A stretch of 64,000 bases of DNA, from the NCBI GenBank assembly GCA_947311845.1, contig CAMZMU010000107.1:18435166-18499165 (forward strand), given 5' to 3'. Position 1 is the stretch's first letter. Each line of letters opens with the position of its first letter. This document shows positions 1-10,726 of the stretch, piece by piece. Position numbers and translations under genes: made by a program. Source of the stretch: Poa pratensis. Lineage: Eukaryota > Streptophyta > Magnoliopsida > Poales > Poaceae. The notes beneath the pieces were generated by a model. That model ran no database searches, had not been told where the DNA came from, and saw only the letters and a list, made by a program, of their open reading frames with translations.

Positions 1-1328
1 CGGGAAAAGCCCGCGCGACGCCGATGAAGGGGGCGGCGGGGACCTGCCGCTCGCGGAGCACTTCTGCAGCTCGAGGAGGCTGCTGCTCGAGGCTGCGCTG
101 CCACGACCACCCCCCGCGCTCCCCCGCCCTCGGGCACCTGCGCCTGCCACGGCGGCCCCTCGGCGAGCTGGGAGTGGCCGTGCTGCTCCGCCGGCGTCCT
201 GCTGCTCGGGCCCGTCTGGGCCAGATGGGCTTGACGGGCCGCGGCGCTGTTCGTCGCCGGCTCTGCGAGGACTTGCTCCTCCCGCCGCGCCCCGGTGGTC
301 CGGCCGTCGATCCCGGCCCCGGGGGTGCCGTCGTTTGACGGTGCTCGGCTGTGCCGGCGCGGGAGTTCTCCAGGTCCGTCTTGTTGGCCGGTGCGGTGCT
401 CTCCGGTGGTTGCGAGGGTCGTCTCCCTCTACAATTGGCCATCATCCTGCAGCGGGGCGCCGTTGGGGATGGCGGGTGCCGTGGCTTCGCAGATGGCGGC
501 CATGGTGGTGATGTGCTCCCTACGTGGGGGGCCGTCGTGGCTGGGTGTCGAGCCACTCTGTCTTGCCATCAGTGTCAGAGGACTTTGTTCCTTCTGTACT
601 GATGTGCCCCATGGTTCTGCAGATGGCGGGCATGGGTGCGGTCTCCTCTCCGATGCGAGGCGAGCCGTGGCAGCGGTGGTGGGAGCTTCTCCTTGCCGGT
701 TGCTAGATCCTCGCGTCGGATCCTTGTCGAAGACCTATGGCGTGGCTGGCGTGGGTGGTATTCGTGCGTGCTCTAGGCTAGCCCACCCTTCGGGTAATCG
801 GACCCAGATGGGGTTGGGGTTGCACTCGGTGGTGCTACGCCTTGCGACTACGGCGGCGACCCCCATGTTGCGGTGAGGGTATCTCCGATGCCTTTCAACT
901 TCAGTCGGCGACACATAGGCGTCGTGGCGTCGTCTTTGCCGCGCGCGACCTTTCGGCCATGCCCCCGACGCAGGTGGTGTCGGCGCGCTGTGTGGCCTCG
1001 GATGCGCGTTGGTGTTGGATTCGTCGATGGTGTAGTGTCGTGGCTAGGTCTCCGCTGTCATGTCATGTGGATCCTCCGTTGTGATCGCAGTGCTTGGGTC
1101 GTGATGAGCAACTGTCTCCGAGTTCTTTTTCTCGGAGTGACCCTTCTCTTGTGTGTTGTCGGTGTGCGTTCTTTTCTTTTATTTCCCTTCTCATGTATCC
1201 CCTGTAAACTCTGGTTCATTTGAACCTATCTTGTAGAGGCTGCAAAGCTTCGTAGGCAACATTTTTGAGTAATGAAGTTCAGGCTGGCTCTAAGAGCCCG
1301 CCGTAGTCATAGTCAAAAAAAAAAACAC
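1..1328 (+). mobile_element. 3' part of a LINE-type element or LINE-dependent retroelement, 5' end outside the window
   Basis: The only firm evidence is the last 60 bases: an AATGAA-like signal, a short GCCCGCCGTAGT block and a run of A at about 1316-1326. The same block followed by poly(A) ends a reverse-transcriptase-bearing LINE at 37225-37284 in this window. The preceding 1.2 kb is GC-rich, turning T-rich towards 1110-1200. Its reading frames show no reverse transcriptase, RNase H or zinc-knuckle motif, and I do not treat them as genes. It may be a non-autonomous element using LINE machinery, or a LINE 3' untranslated region. No target duplication can be checked because the left end is missing. 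Confidence 0.45.
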
Positions 1329-1334
1329 CATCGG

Positions 1335-1665
1335 ACTCATCGTCGTCCGACTCAACCTTGATAGATGTAAACCTCGTCTTTCTTCTTGCTCTACACGTCC
1401 AAGCCAGCGAAAAACTCGTACTTTGTCTGCACGAGCTTCGAATGTGTCGCGGTGAGCCTCTCCATAGTTGTTGCATCACTCTCATGGGCGGTGCATTGCT
1501 TCCGTCTTGCGACATCTGAAACTAAGCTCATACCTGGGTTGACCGTACCTTCAAGCCACGACGTCGTATGCGCGTGCGGCGAGCTCCACTAACTCGAAGG
1601 TCCCGTTCCAGTGTTGCATGGCGTCGCGCCAGAGCCGAATGGCTGCTCCTCGGCTCGGTGCCCCG
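1335..1665 (-). pseudogene. degraded AP2/ERF-like gene fragment
   Basis: Read on the minus strand, about 1551-1625 encodes NGTFELVELAARAYDVVAW, which matches the last strand and amphipathic helix of an AP2/ERF DNA-binding domain (consensus G-T-F-x-T-A-E-x-A-A-R-A-Y-D-x-A-A). Downstream the frame continues into a weak acidic tail but shifts, and no complete domain or start codon is visible. AP2-like single-domain proteins are known as a large, often decayed family in Triticeae genomes. I infer a pseudogene fragment abutting the LINE-type tail to its left. A chance match over about 20 residues cannot be excluded. Confidence 0.4.
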
Positions 1666-2387
1666 GCGACATTTTCGGATCGGTAGCGGAGGTGAGGAGG
1701 CCGACGGTGGTGGGGACGGTGCGGCGGAGATGACCAATGCGGTTGTGCCACGGTGAGGCGGTGGCGGGTGGTGGAGGTGGCCAAATCGATGTGGCGGGGC
1801 AGGCGGACGTAAAATCCGGCAGTGGGGGTGAGGCGGCGGCAGTCGAAGCGATTGCACGGAGCGGTGAGAAAATTTCCCGGGGGCGGCTGAGCTGCACGCG
1901 GACACGAGTACATATGATGTCGATATCTAACCGCGCAATTTGTTTTGTGTCAGAGTTTATCATGGCTGCATTTATCAAACATGTACGCGTAGCAATTTCG
2001 CGTTGCCGATGGTAAAGTAACGGAGCGCAGAATACGTCGGCACAACCGTGGTCGCAGACGGAGATGCAGTGCGAGGAATGGTGGTGCTGTGCGGACGTGG
2101 CAACCGCGGAGGACGACACGCGAACCCCACGATTTTTGCTGGAAAGGTCCGGGCCGACACGTGCAACTGTTGCTCTGGACTAGCTGAACCGATAGATATG
2201 GGTGGTGGTGGTGCCTCCTCCGGCGTGCCACGCGTGTCGCTGCCATCCAAAACAAACCAAAGAGGTCATTGACCTGCTCCGAGCGATATATTCGTCGTGT
2301 AGGAATTTGGGATGTCGTCGTGCATACAAGAATGGGGAAAATGCTGAAAAGATCTCGGAAAATCTGCTTAATTTGCCTCGTTAGGGT
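1666..2387. other. unassigned GC-rich sequence
   Basis: GGT/GGA-rich stretch with overlapping frames on both strands but no recognisable protein motif, no terminal repeats and no clear gene structure. It could be the 5' extension of the AP2-like fragment on the minus strand. Confidence 0.5.
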
Positions 2388-2700
2388 AGGTGCACCCATT
2401 ATTCAAACCTATTTTAAAATATCAAAAAATACAAAAATAATTGCGCGTGTACATAGGGACATTTTACGTCCGCACAAAAAGTTTCGCCATATAAGATATA
2501 TTTTTTGTGGCTTGTATAAAAAGACAAAAATGTCTATTAAAAATTATTTTGAATACCGGAATTTATCTTTTTTTTATACATGACACAAAACATGGCTTTT
2601 TTTGGTGCGGACATAAATGTCCAGATATACACCCGAAATTCTATTTGATTTTTCTCATTTTAAAATACATCTAAAACGCATTTTTCATAACGAGAGCATC
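2388..2700. repeat. foldback MITE-like element (copy A)
   Basis: AT-rich segment with imperfect inverted symmetry. The left half contains ACGTCCGCACAAAAAG and a TTTTTTGTGGCTTGTATAAAA block. The right half contains ATACATGACACAAAACATGG and GGTGCGGACATAAATGTCC, so the two halves can fold on each other. It starts near GGTGCACCC and ends near an ATAACGAGAGCA block. A related segment at about 10000-10300 shares the TTTTTTGTGCCCTGTGTAAAA block and the central GAATACCGGAA / GCACCGAAA type centre. This resembles foldback, MULE-derived MITEs common in Triticeae. Exact ends are uncertain. Confidence 0.5.
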
Positions 2701-2867
2701 TAAAACTATAAAGCAAAACAATGTGTTCAAAGATTCTTTCTTTTGTAAGGATATATTTTGACCAGTTTTGTAAGGATTATTGACAAGGAAGTCATTAGTA
2801 CGTATCGTGAAGACAGTGTAGTACACCTTTTTTTTCTCATGTCAATGGTTTGGACTTTAGAACGAAG

Positions 2868-4083
2868 TGGTTGTTTGGATCGCAGAGATTAGAGATCGGT
2901 TTTAGGAAAACAAGTTTTAATAGGATTTTTAGGAAAACCAATTTTACTTAACTTTCCGTTAAAAATGGGCTTACGGAGAATCACGTTTGGATAGTCCGAC
3001 CCGATGTTACGACGAATGGGAGGACCGGAGGAGCCGTCTTGCACAGACGAGTAGGAATACAATGGAAACCACATTGAACCAGCTTTCTCGCCGTCCATCG
3101 GGGGCGCCTCCGGCGAGATGGCGACCCAGAAACTCGCTCGTCGTCCTCCTCGGGCGCCACCAACTTCCACGGCGGTCAGCTGGAGCTCCGCGTCCGTTGG
3201 CCGGGAGTCCAGCGGGACGGCGGCCCAGAACTCGTCGTCTTCCTCGAGCGCCGCCATGTTCCCGGGCGTCAGCACGAGCTCCGCGTTTGTCAACGGTGCA
3301 GCGGCGAGACGGCGGCCCCGTACTCGTCGTCTTCCTCGAACGACACCATGCTCTCATCGTCTAGCGACGTCTTCCAATCGAGCTTGCTGACTTGCAGCTG
3401 TTGTTGATGGCTCAGGCAGGAGCATCTAACGTATCAAAGTAGTACCATTCAATTTTGGGATAGCATGGCGGCCATGGCCATCTAGCACCGAAGCACGAAA
3501 GCAGTTCCCCCCATCATGTTCAATTGATCGAGAGTGGCCGAAGGGTAGCCTGCCCTACCCGCCTTGTACGCATCCCGGCCAGGAGGTCTCCAGCAAAGTC
3601 TTCCCGCATCCCTTTCACCGGACGTACACCGTGGCCACGAGAGAGACACGGCGTGTGGCGGCGTTGGGCTCGTCGGCCGAGCTGGCGACCTGGAGCTAGA
3701 CCGGGCTTTACGATGAGGCAGTCTGGTCTCTCGCGGCCGGATTCGTTTCATGCGCCAGCGAAGGTCACGGACGGAGGTACACGACGAGGCCATCACGTAC
3801 TCGCTCCGTTCCAATTTAATTAACATGTCTAGATACATGCACACTTGGTGGATAGCAAGTCAATTAAATTGGAACGGAGGGAGTAGTATTCTGTAATCGC
3901 GTTTTGGGAAAAACGGCAAATAGTCGTTTTCGCCAAAACTCACTTTCCTGGCTTTGTGGAAACCTGGTTTTGTTTATTCGCGTTTTAGTTACGGTATCCA
4001 AACAGAGTTTTAGTTTGTTACACGGTTATACTAGTTCACGGAAAACCAGTTCTGCCAAAATCCCGTATCCAAACAAGGCCGAA
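2868..4083. mobile_element. candidate non-autonomous DNA transposon with TTGTTTGGAT ends
   Basis: The left border reads GGTTGTTTGGATCGCAG at about 2868. The right border, read in reverse complement from about 4080, reads GGCCTTGTTTGGATACGGG. A second inward match (GGTTTTAGGAAAAC against GGTTTTCCGTGAAC) supports an inverted terminal repeat of about 20-50 bp. The interior has GC-rich minus-strand frames (about 2889-3357) with no recognised domain and a nested Stowaway. The flanking direct repeat is too short to call, so the superfamily (hAT or Harbinger) stays open. Confidence 0.4.
3800..3883. mobile_element. Stowaway MITE, 84 bp
   Basis: The ends are CTCGCTCCGTTCCAATTTAA and its near-perfect reverse complement ending in GGAACGGAGGGAG, flanked by TA on both sides (3798-3799 and 3884-3885). 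These are the terminal repeat and TA target duplication of Tc1/mariner-type Stowaway MITEs. No coding capacity. Confidence 0.88.
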
Positions 4084-4415
4084 AAGGATCTGTACGAACT
4101 CAGTTTAGTTCACCTTTTTGTGAGTGATGAATATATAATTTAAAATCTAAATTGGAACTGCTATAAATTAGGTAGCCGATATTTTGACATGTTTACATTC
4201 TACTACGACGCATTCTGGGCCGAGCCACCCCATACGCTTATGTGGATGCAAAAAGATGTGCATACCCGTCACTGTCGTATGAATAGATAGACACGGGTAA
4301 ATATAGTCGTGTTGCAACACAACGAAATGAGTGGACACATATAACCATAATTTATAAAGAGCAGCATATTATAAAAAAACAACACATACTTATAAACAAC
4401 ATCATATTGTAGATA
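4084..4415. other. unassigned spacer
   Basis: AT-rich sequence between the candidate transposon and the left end of the first Helitron. I see no coding, repeat or terminal structure. Confidence 0.5.
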
Positions 4416-4419
4416 CTAG

Positions 4420-5714
4420 TTGAATTTAGCGCGGCGTCACGCCGCGTCCTTAGCACGAATTTGTGTATAGGTTTGTTAGCTGATTGTCACTTGTAATGGA
4501 TTGTACTGTTCGAATACATACACTGTGATGGTGATGTACTATCTATGAAGCCAGCATGCAACTTTAGCATTGGTTTTTCAGTTTGTAAAACGTTATGATA
4601 AACCTTCTTAATATTACACGACAGTCAATAACTATTATATATAGGAGTGGAATTATAGGTTTAGAGCAATGTGCTTTCATACACAGAGTCTACACCCAGG
4701 CACAAACATTGACTGGTAATCTGTTGGTAAGAAATGTGCATATGAGACATATCAATCCCAGAACAACCTACAAAACAAATGCAGGCACCAAATAGAGCAG
4801 AAGTTTTGGCTGAAAATTGCATACGACCTCTTATTAATATCACGAAAAAACAGAGGATGAAATTAGCTATTGGATACCCAAACAATCAAGGGCAATGCAT
4901 ATATTTCTCTGAAACCGCCCTTGCTATATACATAGCTGGGATAGGAATCGATGCTGGTGTATCATGTTTTATACAGAGATAAGACAGTTTGGATCCCCTT
5001 AAATAATCATCTTAAACTCACTTGGCACCTTTCAATGATAAACCTTTTGAGTATGCACGTTGGTGGCCCATTCAACAATCTTTCTGCAAGACCCATGTTT
5101 GTCTTACCAAAGGCTCTTTTAACTCTTTCTGTGTACTTTGATTTCCCTGAAATAGCATTAGAAAGTCATAAGCTTTCAGCAGACAATTACTTCTTATATC
5201 ATAAAACAATAACTCAGCAATAGTGTGGTCTAATTAATCATGTATTGTATTTATTTCATGTGATCATAAGCAGCCCCCTCTGATGCCATAAGATAGCATT
5301 GGCAGTGACATAAAGCAAATGCACAAAGATCTCCATGACCAATGATCAAGTAACTACACACTGCTAGTTAGTATCACAATTATAAAACTATATCCGTGGT
5401 AAAGCACCATGTGAAAATACATGTTACCACGTAAGAGCAAAAACTTGTTAAGAAATTATATAAACATCCAGCCACCAAACGTCAATAGAAACAGACCCCG
5501 AGTCCTTTGCCAGCATTACTAATCAAATCATCTATTGTTGTGACCTTGGAACATGGAATCGACGAACACAATGTAAATGACATCTCTTTACAAATTAACA
5601 TACAACTGGAGCTAAAATCCTGAAACGCCAAATTACCCCATATGCTATAGAGCATTGTGCAGTTAAACAGATAAAAAACCATGCAACAGAAATTTCGGCA
5701 GGAAGCTGAAGTAC
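4420..5714. other. Helitron H1 interior, 3' part
   Basis: AT-rich filler between the Helitron 3' terminus and the Pescadillo-like exon. A minus-strand stretch near 5490-5560 reads SKVTTIDDLISNAGKGLG in an open frame. It could be an exon scrap but is too short to name. Confidence 0.35.
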
Positions 5715-5837
5715 CTGAACTTCTCAATCAAAGGGTCAAGAAGAAGGAAGGCTGTATCCTTCATGTGGTAGTAGGTATTGTGGTTCCCTTCCACCTTCGG
5801 CTCCCAAGGAAGCAAACCCATGAGTATGCATAGTTTC
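5715..5837 (-). pseudogene. captured Pescadillo-like exon
   Basis: A 123-bp open exon framed by an AG acceptor (CTACTGCAG before 5837) and a GT donor (CAG/GTAC at 5714). It encodes 40 residues beginning KLCILMGLLPWEPKV and continuing EGNHNTYYHMKD, then DPLIEKFR. These match, by recall, the N-terminal Pescadillo region that follows the RLCIL motif, including K-x-Y-x-x-K-D and H/D-P-I/L-x-x-K-F-R. Pescadillo (PES1/NOP7) acts in nucleolar 60S ribosome biogenesis. No other Pescadillo exon is recognisable nearby, so this is a gene fragment carried by the Helitron, not a functional gene. The lack of stops suggests recent capture or short length. Confidence 0.65.
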
Positions 5838-7069
5838 CTGCAGTAGAATCGTGAACAAAGAAGTTAACACGGCACTCGCTAACTTTGCAAATAAAATCTG
5901 ATGCAAATTCGCTTGAAATGCAATTTTGAACCTAAAACTGAGTGTTCGCCACCAAGCACTATAATTAGGTATAAAACAACCACCATCTTTCTAATAGGGA
6001 CTGTCCTATGTAGCATAGCACAAACAGTTCTCACATTAAAGTGGTAAGAACAGAGTAACAAAATATATGAACAAAACCATATGCATAAATGGTGCATATA
6101 AAAAATAAATAGCACATTAATTCATCCATGGAGTTATGCTTTAGACATCACATATATAAATAACTCACAAGTCAGCTTATTCACCAGCTAGCTTGAGTTA
6201 CTGTAATTTCTGGCTCAATCCAGCAAACTCATCTCTATGCGTACTAAGTGAATCAAGTATATTTTTGTTGCAATGGTGATGCACTGTATATATAAAGGAC
6301 AAAGCCTGACAAATTGGAAATGATTCAAAATTACACATATCAGTACTCTCCTTTCCTTCACATAGCTAGCTTCTCCCAGATCCTGTAGCAATAAAATTAT
6401 CACTATCCTCCCCTATCAATATAACCGTAAAATACTTGAGATCTAGCAAATAATACACACGTGCAAGCACAACGCCAACTAAAAAGACCAAGCGTGAGGT
6501 AAATCTGTCATAGGAGGCTGGCTAGGGGCACAAACCAAGAAAGCTCACTTTCGTCACTTGATTTGCTGAGAAAAGAAGAAGGGCTCTAACCTCTGACTGC
6601 TGCCTCCTCATTCATGAACAAACCCGTGACCGCAGAAAGTGCCCAGCTTAGTTGATGGCTTCACGCGCAGGACCATACCTGCGAAAAATAATTGGATGCA
6701 TTGATTAAAGCAACTGAAACTGTGAGATGAGCAGAGGAAACTTCCAAGCAGAATAAATCCATTATAGACTGGTCCAAACAAAAAAGAAATCCTTAACATT
6801 CATACATGATCAATCAAAAGGCCTTTCATTGATCGAGAGCACAACAAACAATTCTGTAGCCATGAGTTTTGAAAAACATGACAATATGCTACTGCAGAAC
6901 TGAATAGAAACCATATAAACATATGGAAATATACATATTGAGTTAATTAAATGCTTAAACTGTGCTCCGTTGTAATAAAAAAAACTCTAGTATATGATAA
7001 ATAAAAGAAAATATGGATATACTTCCATGTTACGCAAAGGCAACATGACTGTACATCTTGCATAATTGG
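5838..7069. other. Helitron H1 interior between captured exons
   Basis: Intron-like AT-rich DNA. A possible exon lies near 6600-6680 on the minus strand, with acceptor TTCGCAG and residues MVLRVKPSTKLGTFCGHG, but it meets a stop soon after and I cannot identify it. Confidence 0.35.
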
Positions 7070-7077
7070 CAATCAAG

Positions 7078-7749
7078 TAGGGGTGAAAACGGTACGGATT
7101 ATTTCCGACCGACCGACCAACCGGAGCCTCACGGAAGGCAAATACGGATACGGTCGGATAGTTGCCGGATACGGTCACGGATACGGATAGTAACTAACGG
7201 ATACGGAAAATGATGTGGTTTTACTAATATCCGCCCGTATCCGAAGATATACCATATTTCACGGTTATATCCGACAAATATCCGGCATAATATCCGACAA
7301 GTAATACCTCGAACCTGAGTTGTTGGGCAAGATAAAACTTATGTACTTACACAACTCTTGAAAAGTCTTTGCTCAAGTCACTAGCATATTTGTGAATCAC
7401 ATTTTTGGGAGGCACCCTTAGGTCATGCAAGGGCAAAATTAAGTAGCCATTTGGAAATGGAAATATGAGTATGAAAACATTATCTATCTTAGTATATCAC
7501 AATACATAGAGTTAATTTGGAGTAAGTTAGTTCATAATATCGGCTATATACCAGTCCTATTTTCAATGCGACATCCGACGAAATGTTTATCCGCAATCGA
7601 ACCGTATTCGATCCATATTCGTAACCGACAAGATCTGATTCCGTATTCGTATCCGCACACTATCCGCTCCGACTCCGTATCCGGAAAAAATATGGTCACG
7701 GACATGGTTTCACTACTATTCGACCGTATCCGCTCCGTTTTCACCCCTA
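7078..7749. mobile_element. non-autonomous hAT element, 672 bp
   Basis: The terminal inverted repeats are TAGGGGTGAAAACGG at 7078 and CCGTTTTCACCCCTA ending at 7749. They are flanked by a perfect 8-bp target duplication CAATCAAG at 7070-7077 and 7750-7757, the size and terminal sequence type of Ac/hAT elements. The interior is rich in repeated CGGATACGG / CCGTATCCG subterminal motifs on both sides, likely transposase-binding repeats. No transposase reading frame is present. It is inserted inside Helitron H1. Confidence 0.92.
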
Positions 7750-7966
7750 CAATCAAGTATATACAAAACATTGTACACAGACAATAGAAGGAACATGATC
7801 TACAGATGATTGCTTCAACCTAAAAGGAACAATAAAACAACCTAATTTAAACCTTGACAACAATATGTAGTGCTCATAGTATGTCTATATGATCTGAAGA
7901 CATGGAATACAAATCGATGAAAAACTGTCAACAACACTTGAACAACGACAAAGGCTAAGGGTTTAC

Positions 7967-8059
7967 CTCGACTTTTGGCACAGAAATGAAGAAATTGGGT
8001 ATTGAATCATTCATCACCAAATTGTGGAGCAATTCACCTATGGTTAGCTGACCAAGAAG
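7967..8059 (-). pseudogene. unidentified captured exon
   Basis: A 93-bp open stretch between an AG acceptor (ATGTCAG before 8059) and a GT donor (GTCGAG/GTAAAC at 7966). It encodes 31 residues including GQLTIGELLHNLVMNDSIPN. The clean frame and both splice signals suggest a real exon, on the same strand as the SAM and Pescadillo fragments. I do not recognise the family. Confidence 0.4.
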
Positions 8060-9017
8060 CTGACATGGAAAAACAAAAACAACGCTGATGAAATATGTAC
8101 TGCAATGTAAAAGGCAACCAAATCATGCTTCATATCCTCATAACAAAGTTTTTTTTACTACATTAGATCTATAATGAACCAATATTATGAAACATGTGAC
8201 TGTATAGCTGCAGGTAATTTTTATTGAAAAAATACAGATCCCCAACTTGCACTACGATGCAAAATATAAAGGTCCAGCCTTTACATGCTCAAATACCAAC
8301 ATTTTAGCCCAACCTTCTACTCGCAGTGCTAAGCAGATTTAAATAGGAAGATATAGAAATAAACTTCATTTTATCTGACCTTTAATGATTCTTTTACATA
8401 TGAGATAGATGAGGCATATTTCCATAGCTGCGAGCAGATCCATCAGATGCTATTCATGAACCTGCAAGAATCAAATACTGTAAGTACCAATAAATATTTT
8501 AACCAAATGAAGCAAATGCTTCACATCATATCTGATGTATTTAAGTGGCATATACCTACTGAAGCTAATTATACCATGTAGGAACATGAAAAGGGGCAAC
8601 GCAAGCCTATAGCTCTCATACAACAAAGATAACGAAGAACAAAATAGAGGAAATATTTTCATTTGATCTTCCTAATAGCTTGATTTGTTACATAATTTTC
8701 TTGGTTTTGATGGAAAAAATCATAGTGAGATACCACCACTTATTCATTATTCTAACAGGGGAAACAATAGTTTCATCACCACCCATGAAGCTCATGAAGT
8801 CTTCCTGCAATCCTCCAAACATTTTTCATGCTGCAGCTAGCTTCAGCAATAATATTCAACCAGATTCTTCCATGGATCAAATAAACATAGAAACAGATAT
8901 CGACAAATGATTTAAACCTTCCACAAGTTTGGGTAGATACCACCAGCCTTCTTCTATGGGGAGAGGGAAACAAAAATCGAGACAGCAAAAGCTACAGGTA
9001 GCTAGCATCTCACCAAC
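8060..9017. other. Helitron H1 interior, intron-like
   Basis: AT-rich sequence lying downstream of the SAM exon on the minus strand. It looks like the original intron of the captured gene. No further exon can be named. Confidence 0.4.
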
Positions 9018-9615
9018 TCAGGAGACGATGTCGGTGGCCCGGAGCTTCTGGATGGCGGCGAACAGCTTCCTCCTGGAGCCGACGGCACCGATGCGTCCTT
9101 GAGGTCCTCGAGGGTGAGCAGCGGGAGCACCTCGTCGTCCACATCGTGGATCTCGAACACGGGCGCGTACCGTGTGAGTCCGATGCCGTCCAGCCACGCC
9201 CTGACGCCGTAGCCGGCCGCGCCGGGGAGGTGGCCGTTGGGCCGTCCAGCCACGCCCTGACGCCGTAGACGGCCGCGCCGGGGAGGCGGCCGTTGGGGAG
9301 GCCCCAGTCGGGGACGCCGTCCGACTCGTCGACGCTGGGGCTACCCGAAACCCTAGCGCGCGCGGCGGCCGCGGAGTCGGACTGGTAGGCGGAGTCCGAG
9401 TGGCGGCCCTCGCCGTCCTCGTAGCCTTGGGCGGGCGGTGGACTCCAGGCGCGGCGGGGCGCGCGGGAGTGGGACGGCTAGCTGGGGCGGCTTCACGGGA
9501 GCTGCGCGTCGGACGGGGTGGCGGGCTGCACGCCGACGTCGCCGAGGCGCACGCTGGGGTGGCGGCGGCGCTTGGAATACAGCTCGGCTGCGGTGTCCAC
9601 CGGAGGCGGCGCGGC
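9018..9615 (-). pseudogene. captured SAM-domain gene exon, frameshifted
   Basis: The minus strand encodes ELYSKRRRHPSVRLGDVG near 9530-9585, then an acidic Ser-rich linker, then GVRAWLDGIGLTRYAPVFE, EIHDVDDEVLPLLTLEDLKD and GAVGSRRKLFAAIQKLR before a stop at 9018. Together these form a sterile alpha motif (SAM), a small helical protein- or RNA-interaction domain. The pieces are in different frames. One shift falls between LEDLKD and GAVGSRR at about 9095-9105, and others lie upstream, including an in-frame stop after DAQLP. A 56-bp tandem duplication (9185-9296) lies just before the SAM core. The Helitron 5' end sits about 200 bp upstream and may supply promoter sequence. Probably non-functional. 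Confidence 0.65.
9185..9296. repeat. 56-bp tandem duplication inside the SAM exon
   Basis: Positions 9185-9240 and 9241-9296 are two adjacent 56-bp copies starting GCCGTCCAGCCACGCC, differing at two positions. Since 56 is not a multiple of three, the duplication changes the reading frame of the captured exon. Confidence 0.9.
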
Positions 9616-9825
9616 GGCGGAGGAAGAGGTGGAGGGGAAATGACATCAATTTGCGATTTGGGGTTAGTGTTCAGCTTATATATACTGAGGACCAATTTGT
9701 AAATTTCATAAAATATAGGGGCTTTTCTGCAAAAATGCCGCGGGTACTGTTCAACACTGTAGCAATCTACAGTACCACGAGCGGTCACAGCTCGCGAAAG
9801 TGACCGTCTTTTATATAGTTAGTAA

Positions 9826-10726
9826 TTTGTCCATAAAGAACAACACGCCATAAATGCTAAACAAATAGTTATACAATTTAGTTAACAAACTCACAACAAA
9901 GTATATATCTAATTTGATTATGCATAAGGCAAAAAAATAACGGAAATCCAGTTTGACAAGTAGGACTAGATACTACTATTATGAAAAAACAAATTTCGCA
10001 ATCTCAAAAAAAATTGAAACAAAATTCAGATGTACATACAGACATTTTATGAAGGCGCGCAATTTTTTGTAAAAAAAAGGATATTTTTTGTGCCCTGTGT
10101 AAAAAATACAAATAAAATGTCTAGGAAAAAGTTATTTTTAAGCACCGAAATTGTCTTTTTTATACAGAACACAAAAAACATTATTTTTTCGTGAAACTTT
10201 GTGTGATAACACAAAATGTTAGGAGGTATTTACGAAATTTTATTTCAGAATTTTTTGATGTTCTAAATATTTTTTAAATGCACTTTGCGTAATGAGACCA
10301 GATGATCCTGTGAGCCAAAACACCATGTCCCGCATTGTAATAAATGTTTGACACTATAACAAGTTGTGACAGTCGCATGGGTATAGCGGTACCGAATTTT
10401 TACCTGCCAAGTGTGATATGCGTGTAATGGGTAGTCATTGTCATCCCAACTCTAATTAGCAAATTTTGGGAGGTTAGAAAAATAAGTTGGTAATCAATCG
10501 ATTCATTGGCATCTCTTGGCTTGCCTAAATATTGTAAGTCGTATGTGGCACCAACCACAAACAGTTTTTTTCTTTGGCTTGCCTCTATATTATTTGGTGA
10601 TACTAGATTTGTTCATTTTTTAATAAAAAATTACAGGTTGGGAGGAAGAGAATAGGCTCCCCACCGAAAATATGTTTCTTCAAAATGTTACAGAACTAGG
10701 ATCCCGACCTCCTTTTTAGGAGATCA
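9826..10726. other. spacer between the two Helitrons, with foldback repeat copy B
   Basis: AT-rich DNA between the facing 5' ends of H1 and H2. Positions about 10000-10300 hold a foldback repeat related to that at 2388-2700 (shared TTTTTTGTGCCCTGTGTAAAA-like block and similar ends with GCGTAATGAGA). No coding sequence. Confidence 0.5.

Larger units (their letters stand above)
4416..9825 (-). mobile_element. non-autonomous Helitron H1 with captured gene fragments
   Basis: On the minus strand the 3' end at 4416 reads a GC hairpin (GCGGCGTGACGCCGC), then GCTAAATTCAACTAG, next to a T. This is the Helitron 3' signature: hairpin about 10 bp before a CTRR terminus, inserted between A and T. The 5' end at about 9825 reads TTACTAACTATATAAAAGAC after an A, where a Helitron would normally begin TC. 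About 120 bp at this end (9700-9825) are homologous to the 5' end of a second Helitron at 10727. No Rep/helicase is encoded, so it is non-autonomous. It contains minus-strand exons of at least two unrelated genes and a hAT insertion. Confidence 0.75.

Noticed and set aside
24..1223. Several overlapping GC-rich plus-strand frames
   Set aside because: No domain, low-complexity Arg/Pro/Gly content, and the region ends in a retroelement poly(A) tail.
7078..7749. CGGATACGG-rich array as a CRISPR or satellite
   Set aside because: Spacing is irregular and the array is bounded by hAT TIRs and an 8-bp duplication.
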